Origin: an uncultured Oscillospiraceae bacterium
Lineage (GTDB): Bacteria > Bacillota > Clostridia > Oscillospirales > Oscillospiraceae
Direction of reading: 5' to 3'
DNA: 64,000 nt
Assembly: GCA_902478785.1 (NCBI GenBank)
Contig: CABSMJ010000006.1
Location: forward strand, 53,471-117,470
The position numbers were made by a program, and so were the translations under genes. The notes beneath the pieces were generated by a model, which saw only the letters and a program-made list of their open reading frames with translations, ran no database searches and was not told the origin of the DNA. Below, one piece after another: positions 44,083-51,281 of the stretch (positions are counted from its first letter, which is position 1; each line of letters starts with the position of its first letter).

Positions 44083-44651
44083 CAGAAAAGACACTGCGCC
44101 GGTGCCGGTGGGTGGACGAGAGCGACCCCATCTATGTAGCCTATCATGATGAGGAGTGGGGTGTGCCAGTCCATGAGGACCGCATGCTCTTTGAGCTGCT
44201 GGTGTTGGAGACCTTTCAGGCGGGCCTTTCCTGGCGGACGGTGCTCCACAAGCGGGAAAATTTCCGGGCCGCCCTGGACGGATTCGACCCGGCGCGGGTG
44301 GCCGCCTATGACGAGGCAAAGCTCCAGGCTCTGATGGCCGACCCGGGGATCATCCGCAACCGTAAAAAGCTCCAGGCCGCCGTGGTCAACGCCCGGGTAT
44401 TTTTGGAGCTCCAGGCCCAGTGGGGCAGCTTTGACGCCTACCTCTGGTCTTTTACAAACGGGCAGGTGATTCGCCGCACCGACGGCCAGCATCCCGCCCG
44501 GACAGAGCTGTCCGACCGAGTGTCCCGGGACCTCAAACGCCGGGGCATGGCCTTTGTGGGCTCCGTCACCATCTATTCCTACCTCCAGGCCGCCGGCGTG
44601 GTGGATGACCACGAGCCGGAGTGCTTTTTGTATCGAGGAGAGAAAGAATAG
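44079..44651 (+). CDS. tag: DNA-3-methyladenine glycosylase I
   Basis: A 190-residue base-excision enzyme that removes 3-methyladenine. RCRWVDESDPIYVAYHDEEW near the N terminus (with its Cys zinc ligand), FELLVLETFQAGLSWRTVL and the C-terminal RRGMAFVGSVTIYSYLQAAG are all typical. It starts inside the ybeY stop (ATGA), so translation is coupled. Its place between ybeY and era is unlike Bacillus, where dgkA and cdd occupy the interval. Confidence 0.95.
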   Translation: MTEKTLRRCRWVDESDPIYVAYHDEEWGVPVHEDRMLFELLVLETFQAGLSWRTVLHKRENFRAALDGFDPARVAAYDEAKLQALMADPGIIRNRKKLQAAVVNARVFLELQAQWGSFDAYLWSFTNGQVIRRTDGQHPARTELSDRVSRDLKRRGMAFVGSVTIYSYLQAAGVVDDHEPECFLYRGEKE

Positions 44652-44666
44652 GGGCGATTTTTAGAA

Positions 44667-44690
44667 AAAAAGCAAAAAATCTTGCTTTTT
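44667..44690 (+). terminator. AT-rich terminator after tag
   Basis: AAAAAGCAA and TTGCTTTTT pair around AAAATC. The arms themselves supply the T-run. Confidence 0.6.
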
Positions 44691-44745
44691 GCAAAGAAAT
44701 ATTATATTTTAGAAAAGCGGCGCTTTTCCGCGCCTGAGGGAAATA

Positions 44746-44868
44746 GCCTCCGGCGCCCCACCCGGCTGCCGCCGTGCGGGGACCCCGTATGATTGTACTT
44801 CCTCGGAGCAAGTAAATTGCCCCTGCGGCAAGGTCCGCTGAGCGGACGCTTGTACGTGCCTCCGGCGC
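44746..44868 (-). repeat. Structured repeat element, copy C (inverted, between tag and era)
   Basis: Read on the minus strand it has CAAGCG (44852 to 44847), hairpin 1 (TCCGC-TCA-GCGGA), CCTTG, hairpin 2 (GGGGCAA/TTGCTCC), then GTACAATCATA, CGGGGTCCC (44787 to 44779) and hairpin 3 (CCCCGCACGGC/GCCGGGTGGGG with one mismatch). The order and invariant blocks match copies A and B. The 11-nt sequence GCGCCGGAGGC flanks it on both sides (44858-44868 and 44746-44756). The gap from 44691 also holds a GAAAAGC/GCTTTTC hairpin at 44712-44728. Confidence 0.8.
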
Positions 44869-44918
44869 GGGCATTGGGCCGCGAAAAAATAGCTCAAGAA
44901 AGTTGAGGATCATCTGTT

Positions 44919-45812
44919 ATGAACATTACAAAAACCGCTATGGTCACCGTCTGTGGGCGGCCCAATGTGGGCAAGTCCAGCCTGACCAACGCCCTGGTGG
45001 GTGAGAAGATCGCCATTGTCTCCAACAAACCCCAGACTACCCGCAACCGCATTTACGGCGTGGTGAACCGGGACGACACTCAGTACGTGCTGCTGGACAC
45101 CCCAGGCCTTCACAAGGCCCGCACCCGGCTGGGAGACTATATGGTCAAGGTGGTCAACGCCTCCCTGGCAGAGGTGGATTGCGCGCTGCTGCTGGTGGAG
45201 CCCATCGCCCATGTGGGCATTCCCGAGGAGACTCTCATCGCCCGCATCCGGGAGGAGAAGATCCCCGCCATTTTGTGCGTCAACAAGATCGACACTGTGA
45301 AGAAGGAGGACCTGTTGGCGGTGATTGCCGCTTACAGCGAGGCCTATCCCGACTTCGCCGCCATCGTGCCCATCTCTGCCCGCACCGGAGACGGCCTGGA
45401 CGAGCTGGTGGCGGAGATGCACCGGTTTGCCACTCCGGGTCCCCAGCTATTCCCCGACGACATGACCACCGACCAGCCCGAGCGACAGGTGGTGGCGGAG
45501 CTGGTGCGGGAGAAGCTGCTGCTGTGCCTGGACAAGGAGATCCCCCACGGCACTGCGGTGGAGGTCACCAAGTTCTCCGAGCGTGACAACGAGATCATCG
45601 ATGTGGATGTGACCATCTACTGTGAGAAGGCCAGCCACAAGGGTATCATCATCGGCAAGCAGGGCGCCATGCTCAAGAAGATCAGCACCCTGGCCCGGCA
45701 GGATATCGAGAAATTCATGGGCACCAAGGTGTACCTGGAGACCTGGGTGAAGGTCAAAGAGAACTGGCGGGACAACCCGGCGTCTATCCGTAACTTCGGC
45801 TACGAGGAGTAA
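44919..45812 (+). CDS. era: GTPase Era
   Basis: A 297-residue ribosome-assembly GTPase. The G domain shows GRPNVGKSSLTNALVG, KPQTTRNR, DTPGLHKAR and NKIDTVKKED. The C-terminal KH domain contains IIIGKQGAMLKKISTLARQD and ends RNFGYEE, binding the 3' end of 16S rRNA. The ATG is preceded by TTGAGGATCATCTGTT, a weak site. Its last 52 nt are repeated exactly at 45977-46028 beyond the structured element. Confidence 0.97.
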   Translation: MNITKTAMVTVCGRPNVGKSSLTNALVGEKIAIVSNKPQTTRNRIYGVVNRDDTQYVLLDTPGLHKARTRLGDYMVKVVNASLAEVDCALLLVEPIAHVGIPEETLIARIREEKIPAILCVNKIDTVKKEDLLAVIAAYSEAYPDFAAIVPISARTGDGLDELVAEMHRFATPGPQLFPDDMTTDQPERQVVAELVREKLLLCLDKEIPHGTAVEVTKFSERDNEIIDVDVTIYCEKASHKGIIIGKQGAMLKKISTLARQDIEKFMGTKVYLETWVKVKENWRDNPASIRNFGYEE

Positions 45813-45813
45813 G
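45761..45813 (+). repeat. Direct repeat B1: 3' end of era
   Basis: A 53-nt segment covering the last 16 codons and TAA of era plus one base. It is identical to 45977-46029. Confidence 0.97.
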
Positions 45814-45976
45814 CGGGAGGGAGTGCCCAGCCCAGTGCCGGTTCTCTGGCGCAAAGCGCCTTTCGCCCTGTTGGGCGTCAAGCGTTTTGCGGAGCAAAAC
45901 CTTGAACCCGGCGGGCTTTGCCTGCCGGGTTTCGTGAAAATCCGGGGTCCCTGGCGGGCCTTGGCCCGTTGGGGCC
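45814..45976 (+). repeat. Structured repeat element, copy B (after era)
   Basis: A 163-nt element starting one base after the era stop. Two small hairpins (GGCGC-AAA-GCGCC, CGCCC-TGTT-GGGCG) precede CAAGCG (45879), hairpin 1 (TTTTGC-GGA-GCAAAA), CCTTG (45900) and hairpin 2 (AACCCGGC/GCCGGGTT). GTGAAAATC, CGGGGTCCC (45943-45951) and hairpin 3 (CCCTGGCGGGCC-TT-GGCCCGTTGGGG) close it. The invariant blocks equal those of copies A and C. No open frame is present. Confidence 0.85.
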
Positions 45977-46029
45977 GAACTGGCGGGACAACCCGGCGTC
46001 TATCCGTAACTTCGGCTACGAGGAGTAAG
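45977..46029 (+). repeat. Direct repeat B2: duplicated era tail
   Basis: Identical over 53 nt to 45761-45813, including the TAA. The era-type terminator follows 15 nt later. Confidence 0.97.
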
Positions 46030-46044
46030 GCGGAACAACATCTG

Positions 46045-46076
46045 GAGCGCCCCGAAGCCATTCGGGGCGCTCTTTT
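46045..46076 (+). terminator. Terminator after the duplicated era tail
   Basis: GAGCGCCCCGAA and TTCGGGGCGCTC pair around GCCA, followed by TTTTG. Probably the original era terminator. Confidence 0.92.
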
Positions 46077-46212
46077 GTCCTGGCCAGGTGGAGGTCTTTC
46101 TCCAATGCAAAAAATAGTTGAAAAGCGCCCGAACCCCTTGAAAAATCGGGAATGTCAAGGCCGGATGGCACAGATGGAAAGTCCGGATGACAGATTTGCC
46201 GGAGTTCCCTGG

Positions 46213-46242
46213 TGGACAAAAGGGCGGACACCGTGCTATGAT
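46213..46242 (+). promoter_or_regulatory. Possible promoter of the Xre-family gene
   Basis: TGGACA, 18 nt, TATGAT, about 32 nt before the start codon. Confidence 0.55.
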
Positions 46243-46274
46243 GCAGGCAACTTGACCACAGGAGGACACAGGCA

Positions 46275-46841
46275 ATGACCTTTGGCGAAAAGCTGCAAGC
46301 CCTGCGCAAAAGCAGGGGATGGACCCAGGAACAGCTCTCGGAACAGATCCACATCTCCAGACAGACCCTGTCCAAGTGGGAGCAGGGCAGTGTACTGCCT
46401 GATACGGAATATGTGCTGAGTGTCAGCCGTCTTTTCCAGGTGTCCACAGACTATCTGCTCCGTGACGAATACGACCAGCCGGAGCAGCCCCTGGAGAAGG
46501 CCCCAAAAGGGGTGCGGAGAGACTTTTCCTGGCTGCTGTGGGTCCTTCTGGGAAGCCTGGGAGCGGGGACTGGCCTTCTGGGGCTGGTGACCTTGGGAAT
46601 TCTCAGCGCCGTTTTTCCCGCTGTTTACACTGTCTCGCCGGCAGGCGTGGAGTGGGTCAGGGTCTACACGGGCCTGTGGGGCTTTTTGAAGACCAACCAT
46701 GTGGAGTGGCTCTTTTATCTGTGCACCGGGCTGACCGTTTTGGGAATCGCTGCCGCCACACATCCGCTGTGGAAAAAACCGCTGAAGGCCTTTGCGGATC
46801 AGCGAAGGACCAAAAGGCAACAAAAAGATATCGAGAGATAA
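46275..46841 (+). CDS. Xre-family regulator with C-terminal membrane segments
   Basis: A 188-residue protein. The N-terminal HTH (about 1-60; RKSRGWTQEQLSEQIHISRQ, SKWEQGSVLPDTEYVL) is of Cro/C1 type. After a linker come about three hydrophobic segments (LLWVLLGSLGAGTGLLGLV, and two later ones near 120 and 155), so it is a membrane-tethered regulator. The start follows CAGGAGGACACAGGCA. It lies between era and yqzL-recO, which are adjacent in Bacillus, and has its own promoter and terminator, so it looks like an insertion. Confidence 0.85.
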   Translation: MTFGEKLQALRKSRGWTQEQLSEQIHISRQTLSKWEQGSVLPDTEYVLSVSRLFQVSTDYLLRDEYDQPEQPLEKAPKGVRRDFSWLLWVLLGSLGAGTGLLGLVTLGILSAVFPAVYTVSPAGVEWVRVYTGLWGFLKTNHVEWLFYLCTGLTVLGIAAATHPLWKKPLKAFADQRRTKRQQKDIER

Positions 46842-46848
46842 AACACAA

Positions 46849-46876
46849 GGGACTGCCGCTGCGGCAGTCCTTTTTT
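46849..46876 (+). terminator. Terminator after the Xre gene
   Basis: GGACTGCC and GGCAGTCC surround GCTGC and precede six Ts. Confidence 0.9.
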
Positions 46877-46903
46877 ACCTCCCCACGGCGGGGCATTGCC
46901 TCC

Positions 46904-46932
46904 TTGCAGTGAGGGGCGGATGATGCTATAAT
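46904..46932 (+). promoter_or_regulatory. Sigma-A promoter of yqzL-recO
   Basis: TTGCAG, 17 nt, TATAAT. Leaves an untranslated leader of roughly 165 nt. Confidence 0.8.
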
Positions 46933-46938
46933 CAAAAA

Positions 46939-47104
46939 AACACCGCTTTTTTCAGAGCCTTTTAGGCGGAAAAGAGGTATGTTCTTGCCCTAAATTGGGC
47001 AAACCAAAGGGTGGAGATTCCATCTTCACTGCCAGTGCCATGGATTGCCAGTCATAAAAATCGACAACCTTCCCATCCTAATGAGGGAAAGGGAGGGCTG
47101 CCAT
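46939..47104 (+). other. Untranslated leader of yqzL-recO
   Basis: The leader contains the hairpin TTGCCC-TAAATT-GGGCAA (46984-47001) and the complementary pair GGGCAAACC / GGATTGCC, enough for a longer-range pairing. I recognise no known riboswitch. Confidence 0.4.
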
Positions 47105-47212
47105 ATGGATGCCAGTGTCTGCTGGGAGCTGTTCCGGGAGACGGGACAGCCGGTCTTTTACCTGCTGTATCGACAGGCGGCGGAGGCGGAGGCTGCTCCG
47201 CGCACCGCCTGA
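47105..47212 (+). CDS. yqzL: YqzL-like small protein
   Basis: A 35-residue protein, MDASVCWELFRETGQPVFYL and a short Ala/Glu-rich end. It fits the pattern of Bacillus YqzL (aromatic-rich start, WxxFxxTG, then YLLY), encoded in the same place just before recO. The start has GGGAGGG 7 nt upstream. The function of the family is not known. Confidence 0.75.
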   Translation: MDASVCWELFRETGQPVFYLLYRQAAEAEAAPRTA

Positions 47213-47269
47213 GACCGAAGCGGAGAGAGGGCTGCCTCTCTCCGTTTTTGTAAAGGAGCCTACATAATT

Positions 47270-48028
47270 ATGCCAAACACCCCCTGCCAAGTGACCCGAG
47301 GCATTGTCCTCCGGGAGACAGAGACCAAGGAGGCGGACAAGATCCTGACGGTCCTGAGCCCGGATCAGGGCAAGATATCCGTCATTGCCAGGGGCGCCCG
47401 CCGGAAGAGCTGCCGCTTTGCTGCCTGCGCCCAGCTGCTGGCCTGGTCCGAGCTGACGCTGTACCACCGGGGAAACTGGTACTACCTCAACGAGGGGACC
47501 ACACTGTGCCTCTTCGACGGACTGCGGCGGGACCTGGAAAAGCTGGCCCTGGGGGCCTATTTCGCCGAGCTGACGGAGGCGGTGACCCAGGAGGAGGTGG
47601 CCGCGCCGGAGATCGTATCGCTGCTGCTCAACGGACTCTATGCCCTGGAGAACCTGCCCCGCCCTCCGGCCCTCATCAAGGCGGCCTTTGAACTGCGGCT
47701 CATGTGCCTGGCGGGCTATGAGCCTCTGGCGGATGGATGCGCCTACTGCGGCGCTGAGGAGCCGGAGGAGCCCCGGCTGGATGTGCAGCAGGGTGTGCTC
47801 CACTGCGCCAAATGCGGCGTCCGGGGCCAGGGACTGTCCATGCCGCTGTGCGCTGGCTCTCTGGCCGGTCTGCGCCACGCCATCTACGGAGACCCCAAAC
47901 GGCTCTATGCCTTTACCCTGGGCGACGAGGCCCTGGGCCGGCTCTCCGACGCGGCGGAGGCCTTTGTGCTGACCCAGATGGAGCGGGGCTTCCGGACGCT
48001 GGACTACTACAAAAGCGTCAAAATCTGA
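47270..48028 (+). CDS. recO: DNA repair protein RecO
   Basis: A 252-residue RecO. The N-terminal OB fold has GIVLRETETKEADKILTVLS and GKISVIARGARRKSCRF. The helical domain follows, with a zinc site CAYCGAEEP and CAKCG near residues 160-183. RecO loads RecA onto SSB-coated DNA with RecR. The ATG follows AAAGGAGCCTACATAATT, 57 nt after yqzL. Confidence 0.95.
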   Translation: MPNTPCQVTRGIVLRETETKEADKILTVLSPDQGKISVIARGARRKSCRFAACAQLLAWSELTLYHRGNWYYLNEGTTLCLFDGLRRDLEKLALGAYFAELTEAVTQEEVAAPEIVSLLLNGLYALENLPRPPALIKAAFELRLMCLAGYEPLADGCAYCGAEEPEEPRLDVQQGVLHCAKCGVRGQGLSMPLCAGSLAGLRHAIYGDPKRLYAFTLGDEALGRLSDAAEAFVLTQMERGFRTLDYYKSVKI

Positions 48029-48311
48029 TTCCAAATCGTATTTTTTGACGAAATAATACAAAATGGATTCAAAAATGTGGGTGTCGGAGCTGCGAAAAGG
48101 GACGCTCCACTGTTTCAGGCGGAAACATCTCAAAGCATTGCGCCCCAGGCAACAGGGGAGATAGACAGGAGTACCAGGGGAAAAACGTAAGCGGTCTGAG
48201 CGCTTCCCGGCGACCCGGGCACCCTACACTTTAGACACTGGAACAAAAAAGAGAGAAAATCTTTTCAATCAATCTATGTAAAGGAAAAACGCTTTTCAGG
48301 AGAAAACGACC
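48029..48311 (+). other. recO-mutS2 intergenic region
   Basis: This 283-nt stretch has no gene. Two hairpin-forming segments (about 48092-48112 with GGACGCTCC, and 48189-48222 with AAGCGGTCTGAGCGCTT and CCCGGCGACCCGGG) lie in it. I see no T-box or other known motif and no clear promoter. Confidence 0.4.
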
Positions 48312-50702
48312 ATGAGCGAACTGTTTGACAAATCCATCCGCACCCTGGAGCTGCCGGCGGTGCTGGAACTGCTGGCGGCCCAGGCCGTCAGCGCCGAGGC
48401 CAAGGACCGCTGCCGGCGGCTGACACCGGAGATGGAGGCGGAGGAGGTCCTCCGGCTTCAGGATCAGACCGACGCGGCCCGGGCCATGATCGGTCTGCGG
48501 GGCAGCCCCTCCTTTTCCGGGGTCAAGCCGGTGGCGGAGGCACTGGCCCGGGCGGACCGGGGCGGCAGCCTGAACACCCACGAGCTGCTGACCATTGCCG
48601 GGCTCCTCACCGCCGCCCGGCGGGTGCGGGAGTACTTCAACGAGGACGCCCAGGAAAAGACGGTCATCGACCATCTCTTCCTCTCCCTCCATGGCAACCG
48701 CTATCTGGAGGACCGCATCAAAAATTCCATTCTGGATGAGGACGAGATCGCCGACTCCGCCTCTCCGGAGCTGGCGGACATCCGCCGCCACATGCGCCAG
48801 GCGGCCTCCAAGAGCCGCCAGGTGCTCCAGCGTATCATCTCCTCGCCCTCCTATGCCAAGGTGCTTCAGGAGGCCATCATCACCCAGCGGGACGGCCGCT
48901 TCGTGGTGCCGGTGAAGGCGGAGCACAAGGGGGACCTGCCGGGACTGGTCCACGACATCTCCTCCTCCGGCGCCACCCTCTTTGTGGAACCCATGGGCGT
49001 GGTCCAGGCCAACAACGAGCTCAAGGAACTGGAGGCCAAGGAGAAAAAGGAGATCGAGCGGATCCTGGCGGAGCTCTCCGCCCAGGCGGCGGCCCATCAG
49101 GAGGACATCCTCTGGGACTACGACGCCCTGGTCCATCTGGACGTGATCTTTGCCCGGGGCCAGCTGAGCTACAAGATGGACGCCGACCGGCCGGAGATCC
49201 GCCGGGACGGCAGCATCTTCCTGCGCCGGGCTCGGCATCCCCTGCTGGACCAGGCCAAGGCGGTGCCCATCGACATCGAGGTGGGCGGTACCTTCGACAC
49301 CCTGGTCATCACCGGCCCCAACACCGGCGGCAAGACCGTCAGCCTCAAGACGCTGGGACTGCTGACGCTGATGGCCCAGTGCGGGCTCCACATCCCTGCC
49401 GCCAGCGGCAGCGCCGTGTCCGTCTTTACCGGTGTGCTGGCGGACATCGGCGACGAGCAGAGCATCGAGCAGAGTCTGTCCACCTTCTCGGCGCACATGG
49501 TCAACATCGTGCATATTCTGGAAGAGGCGGACCGGCGGAGCCTGATCCTCTTCGACGAGCTGGGCGCCGGCACCGACCCGGTGGAGGGCGCGGCCCTGGC
49601 CATCGCCATCATCCAGCACGCCCGACAGCGGGGGGCCAGGATCGCGGCCACCACCCACTACGCCGAGCTCAAGACCTTCGCCATGACCACCGCGGGAGTG
49701 GAGAACGCCTCCTGCGAATTTGACGTGGAGACCCTGCGTCCTACTTACCGGCTGCTCATCGGCATCCCCGGCAAGTCCAATGCCTTTGCCATCTCGCTGC
49801 GCCTGGGTCTGCCCCAGGAGGTCATCGACACGGCCAAGGAGCAGATGAACACCGAGAGCATCCGCTTCGAGGATGTGCTGACCCAGCTGGAGGCCAAGCG
49901 CCAGGCCCTGGAGAAGGAGAAGGAGACCGTGGACCGGCTGCTGCGCCAGCGGGAGGAGGATGCCCGCAAGGCCCGGGAATTCCGAGAGCAGATGGAGCGG
50001 GCCAAGGAAAATGCCCGCAGCCGGGGCGAGGCGGAGGCTCGGCGGATCCTGCGGGACGCCCGCACCACCGCCGATCAGGTGTTCGCGGAGCTCTCGGAGA
50101 TGCGCAAGGCCCAGGCCAAGGCGGACCGGGCCCTCAACGACAACGAGGCTCGGGCCCAGCTCCGCCGCCGGCTCAACGAGGCCGAGGATGCCGTCAACCG
50201 CCGGGATGCTCGCCAGGAGCCCATCCCCAAGCCCAGCCGCCCCATTCAGAAGGGAGACCTGGTGGAGCTGCCCGGAGTCCGCACGCCGGCGGAGGTGATG
50301 TCGGTGGGGTCCGACGGCACGCTGCAGCTGAAAGCCGGCATTTTGAAGATGACGGTGAAGGCCTCGGAGGTGCGGCTCATCGAGGACGACGAGCGCCGGG
50401 CCAAGGCCCCCAAGACCACCATCTCCCGTCCTTCGGCCCGGACGCTGCGGACGGTGGCCGCCGCCTCGGAGTTGGATATCCGGGGCATGGAGACTCTGGA
50501 GGCCGAGGGTGTGGTGGAGCAGTTCATCGACAGCGCCGTTATGGGCCGGTTGGAGACCGTCACCATCATCCACGGCAAGGGCACCGGCGCTCTGCGCAAG
50601 ATGGTCCATGATCTGCTGCGTCGGAACAAGGCCGTCAAGAGCTATCGCCTGGGCGTCTACGGCGAGGGCGAGGCCGGCGTCACCGTGGTGACTCTCAAAT
50701 GA
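48312..50702 (+). CDS. mutS2: Endonuclease MutS2 / ribosome-collision rescue factor
   Basis: A 796-residue MutS2. The core ATPase has Walker A TGPNTGGKTVSLKT (near 335), LFDELGAGTDPVEGAALA and ATTHYAELKTFA. A long coiled coil (about 520-640) and a C-terminal Smr domain (about 720-796; ELDIRGMETLEAEG, IIHGKGTGALRKMVH) follow. The MutS mismatch-recognition domain is lacking, as usual. In Bacillus, MutS2 splits collided ribosomes; anti-recombination has also been proposed. The start follows TCAGGAGAAAACGACC. Confidence 0.96.
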   Translation: MSELFDKSIRTLELPAVLELLAAQAVSAEAKDRCRRLTPEMEAEEVLRLQDQTDAARAMIGLRGSPSFSGVKPVAEALARADRGGSLNTHELLTIAGLLTAARRVREYFNEDAQEKTVIDHLFLSLHGNRYLEDRIKNSILDEDEIADSASPELADIRRHMRQAASKSRQVLQRIISSPSYAKVLQEAIITQRDGRFVVPVKAEHKGDLPGLVHDISSSGATLFVEPMGVVQANNELKELEAKEKKEIERILAELSAQAAAHQEDILWDYDALVHLDVIFARGQLSYKMDADRPEIRRDGSIFLRRARHPLLDQAKAVPIDIEVGGTFDTLVITGPNTGGKTVSLKTLGLLTLMAQCGLHIPAASGSAVSVFTGVLADIGDEQSIEQSLSTFSAHMVNIVHILEEADRRSLILFDELGAGTDPVEGAALAIAIIQHARQRGARIAATTHYAELKTFAMTTAGVENASCEFDVETLRPTYRLLIGIPGKSNAFAISLRLGLPQEVIDTAKEQMNTESIRFEDVLTQLEAKRQALEKEKETVDRLLRQREEDARKAREFREQMERAKENARSRGEAEARRILRDARTTADQVFAELSEMRKAQAKADRALNDNEARAQLRRRLNEAEDAVNRRDARQEPIPKPSRPIQKGDLVELPGVRTPAEVMSVGSDGTLQLKAGILKMTVKASEVRLIEDDERRAKAPKTTISRPSARTLRTVAAASELDIRGMETLEAEGVVEQFIDSAVMGRLETVTIIHGKGTGALRKMVHDLLRRNKAVKSYRLGVYGEGEAGVTVVTLK

Positions 50703-50832
50703 CCTGTTTCAGGAAAAACACCCAAAGACCCGATTGATCCTGAAAAATCTAAAAACCCATGGGATTGGAGAGTATAACAATTCTATCCGCTGAAAAAAAT
50801 CAGTTTTCCGGGAATGTTTGTGAAAAACGCCG

Positions 50833-50861
50833 TTGACGGCCCGTGGGAAAACCGCTATTAT
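50833..50861 (+). promoter_or_regulatory. Sigma-A promoter of the HPr gene
   Basis: TTGACG, 17 nt, TATTAT, about 70 nt before the start codon. Confidence 0.8.
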
Positions 50862-50932
50862 AAAAGCTGGATAGTATCGTGGAGAGGCCCAATGGGGGTT
50901 GAAAACGTACTTGGAGAAGGAGTGCTGTATCT

Positions 50933-51196
50933 ATGTATACACAGGAAATTACCATCAATAATGAAGTCGGTTTGCATGCAAGACCTGCTACCTTTTTTAT
51001 TCAGAAGGCCAATGAGTTCAAGAGCGGCATTTGGGTGGAGAAGGACGAGCGCCGGGTCAACGCCAAGAGCCTGCTGGGTGTGCTGTCCCTGGGTATCGTG
51101 AAGGGCACCACCATCACCCTGATCGCCGACGGCTCCGATGAGAAGGAGGCCGTGGCCGCTCTGGCCGAGCTGGTGGAGAACAACTTCGGCGAGTGA
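50933..51196 (+). CDS. ptsH: HPr phosphocarrier protein
   Basis: An 87-residue HPr. The active histidine is in GLHARPA (near residue 15) and the regulatory serine in NAKSLLGVLSLG (near 46), so it can both carry phosphate for the PTS and be phosphorylated by HPr kinase for catabolite control. The ATG follows GGAGAAGGAGTGCTGTATCT. It stands alone between a promoter and a terminator; no ptsI is adjacent. Confidence 0.94.
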   Translation: MYTQEITINNEVGLHARPATFFIQKANEFKSGIWVEKDERRVNAKSLLGVLSLGIVKGTTITLIADGSDEKEAVAALAELVENNFGE

Positions 51197-51221
51197 GTTT
51201 TCCCCGCATATCCCGCAACCG

Positions 51222-51256
51222 AAAGCGGCCCTGCTGTGACAGGGCCGCTTTTTTTC
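51222..51256 (+). terminator. Terminator after HPr
   Basis: AAAGCGGCCCTG and CAGGGCCGCTTT pair around CTGTGA, with further Ts. Confidence 0.93.
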
Positions 51257-51281
51257 ACTTAAGACCAAAGGAGGCGGCATC

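Noticed and set aside
46984..47070. Possible c-di-GMP-I riboswitch before yqzL
   Set aside because: GGGCAAACC and GGATTGCC recall the outer stem of that class, but the GAAA tetraloop and the ACGCAAAGCC core are missing.
48092..48235. Possible T-box or ribosomal-protein leader before mutS2
   Set aside because: No T-box sequence or specifier loop is present, and mutS2 is not a known target of such leaders.
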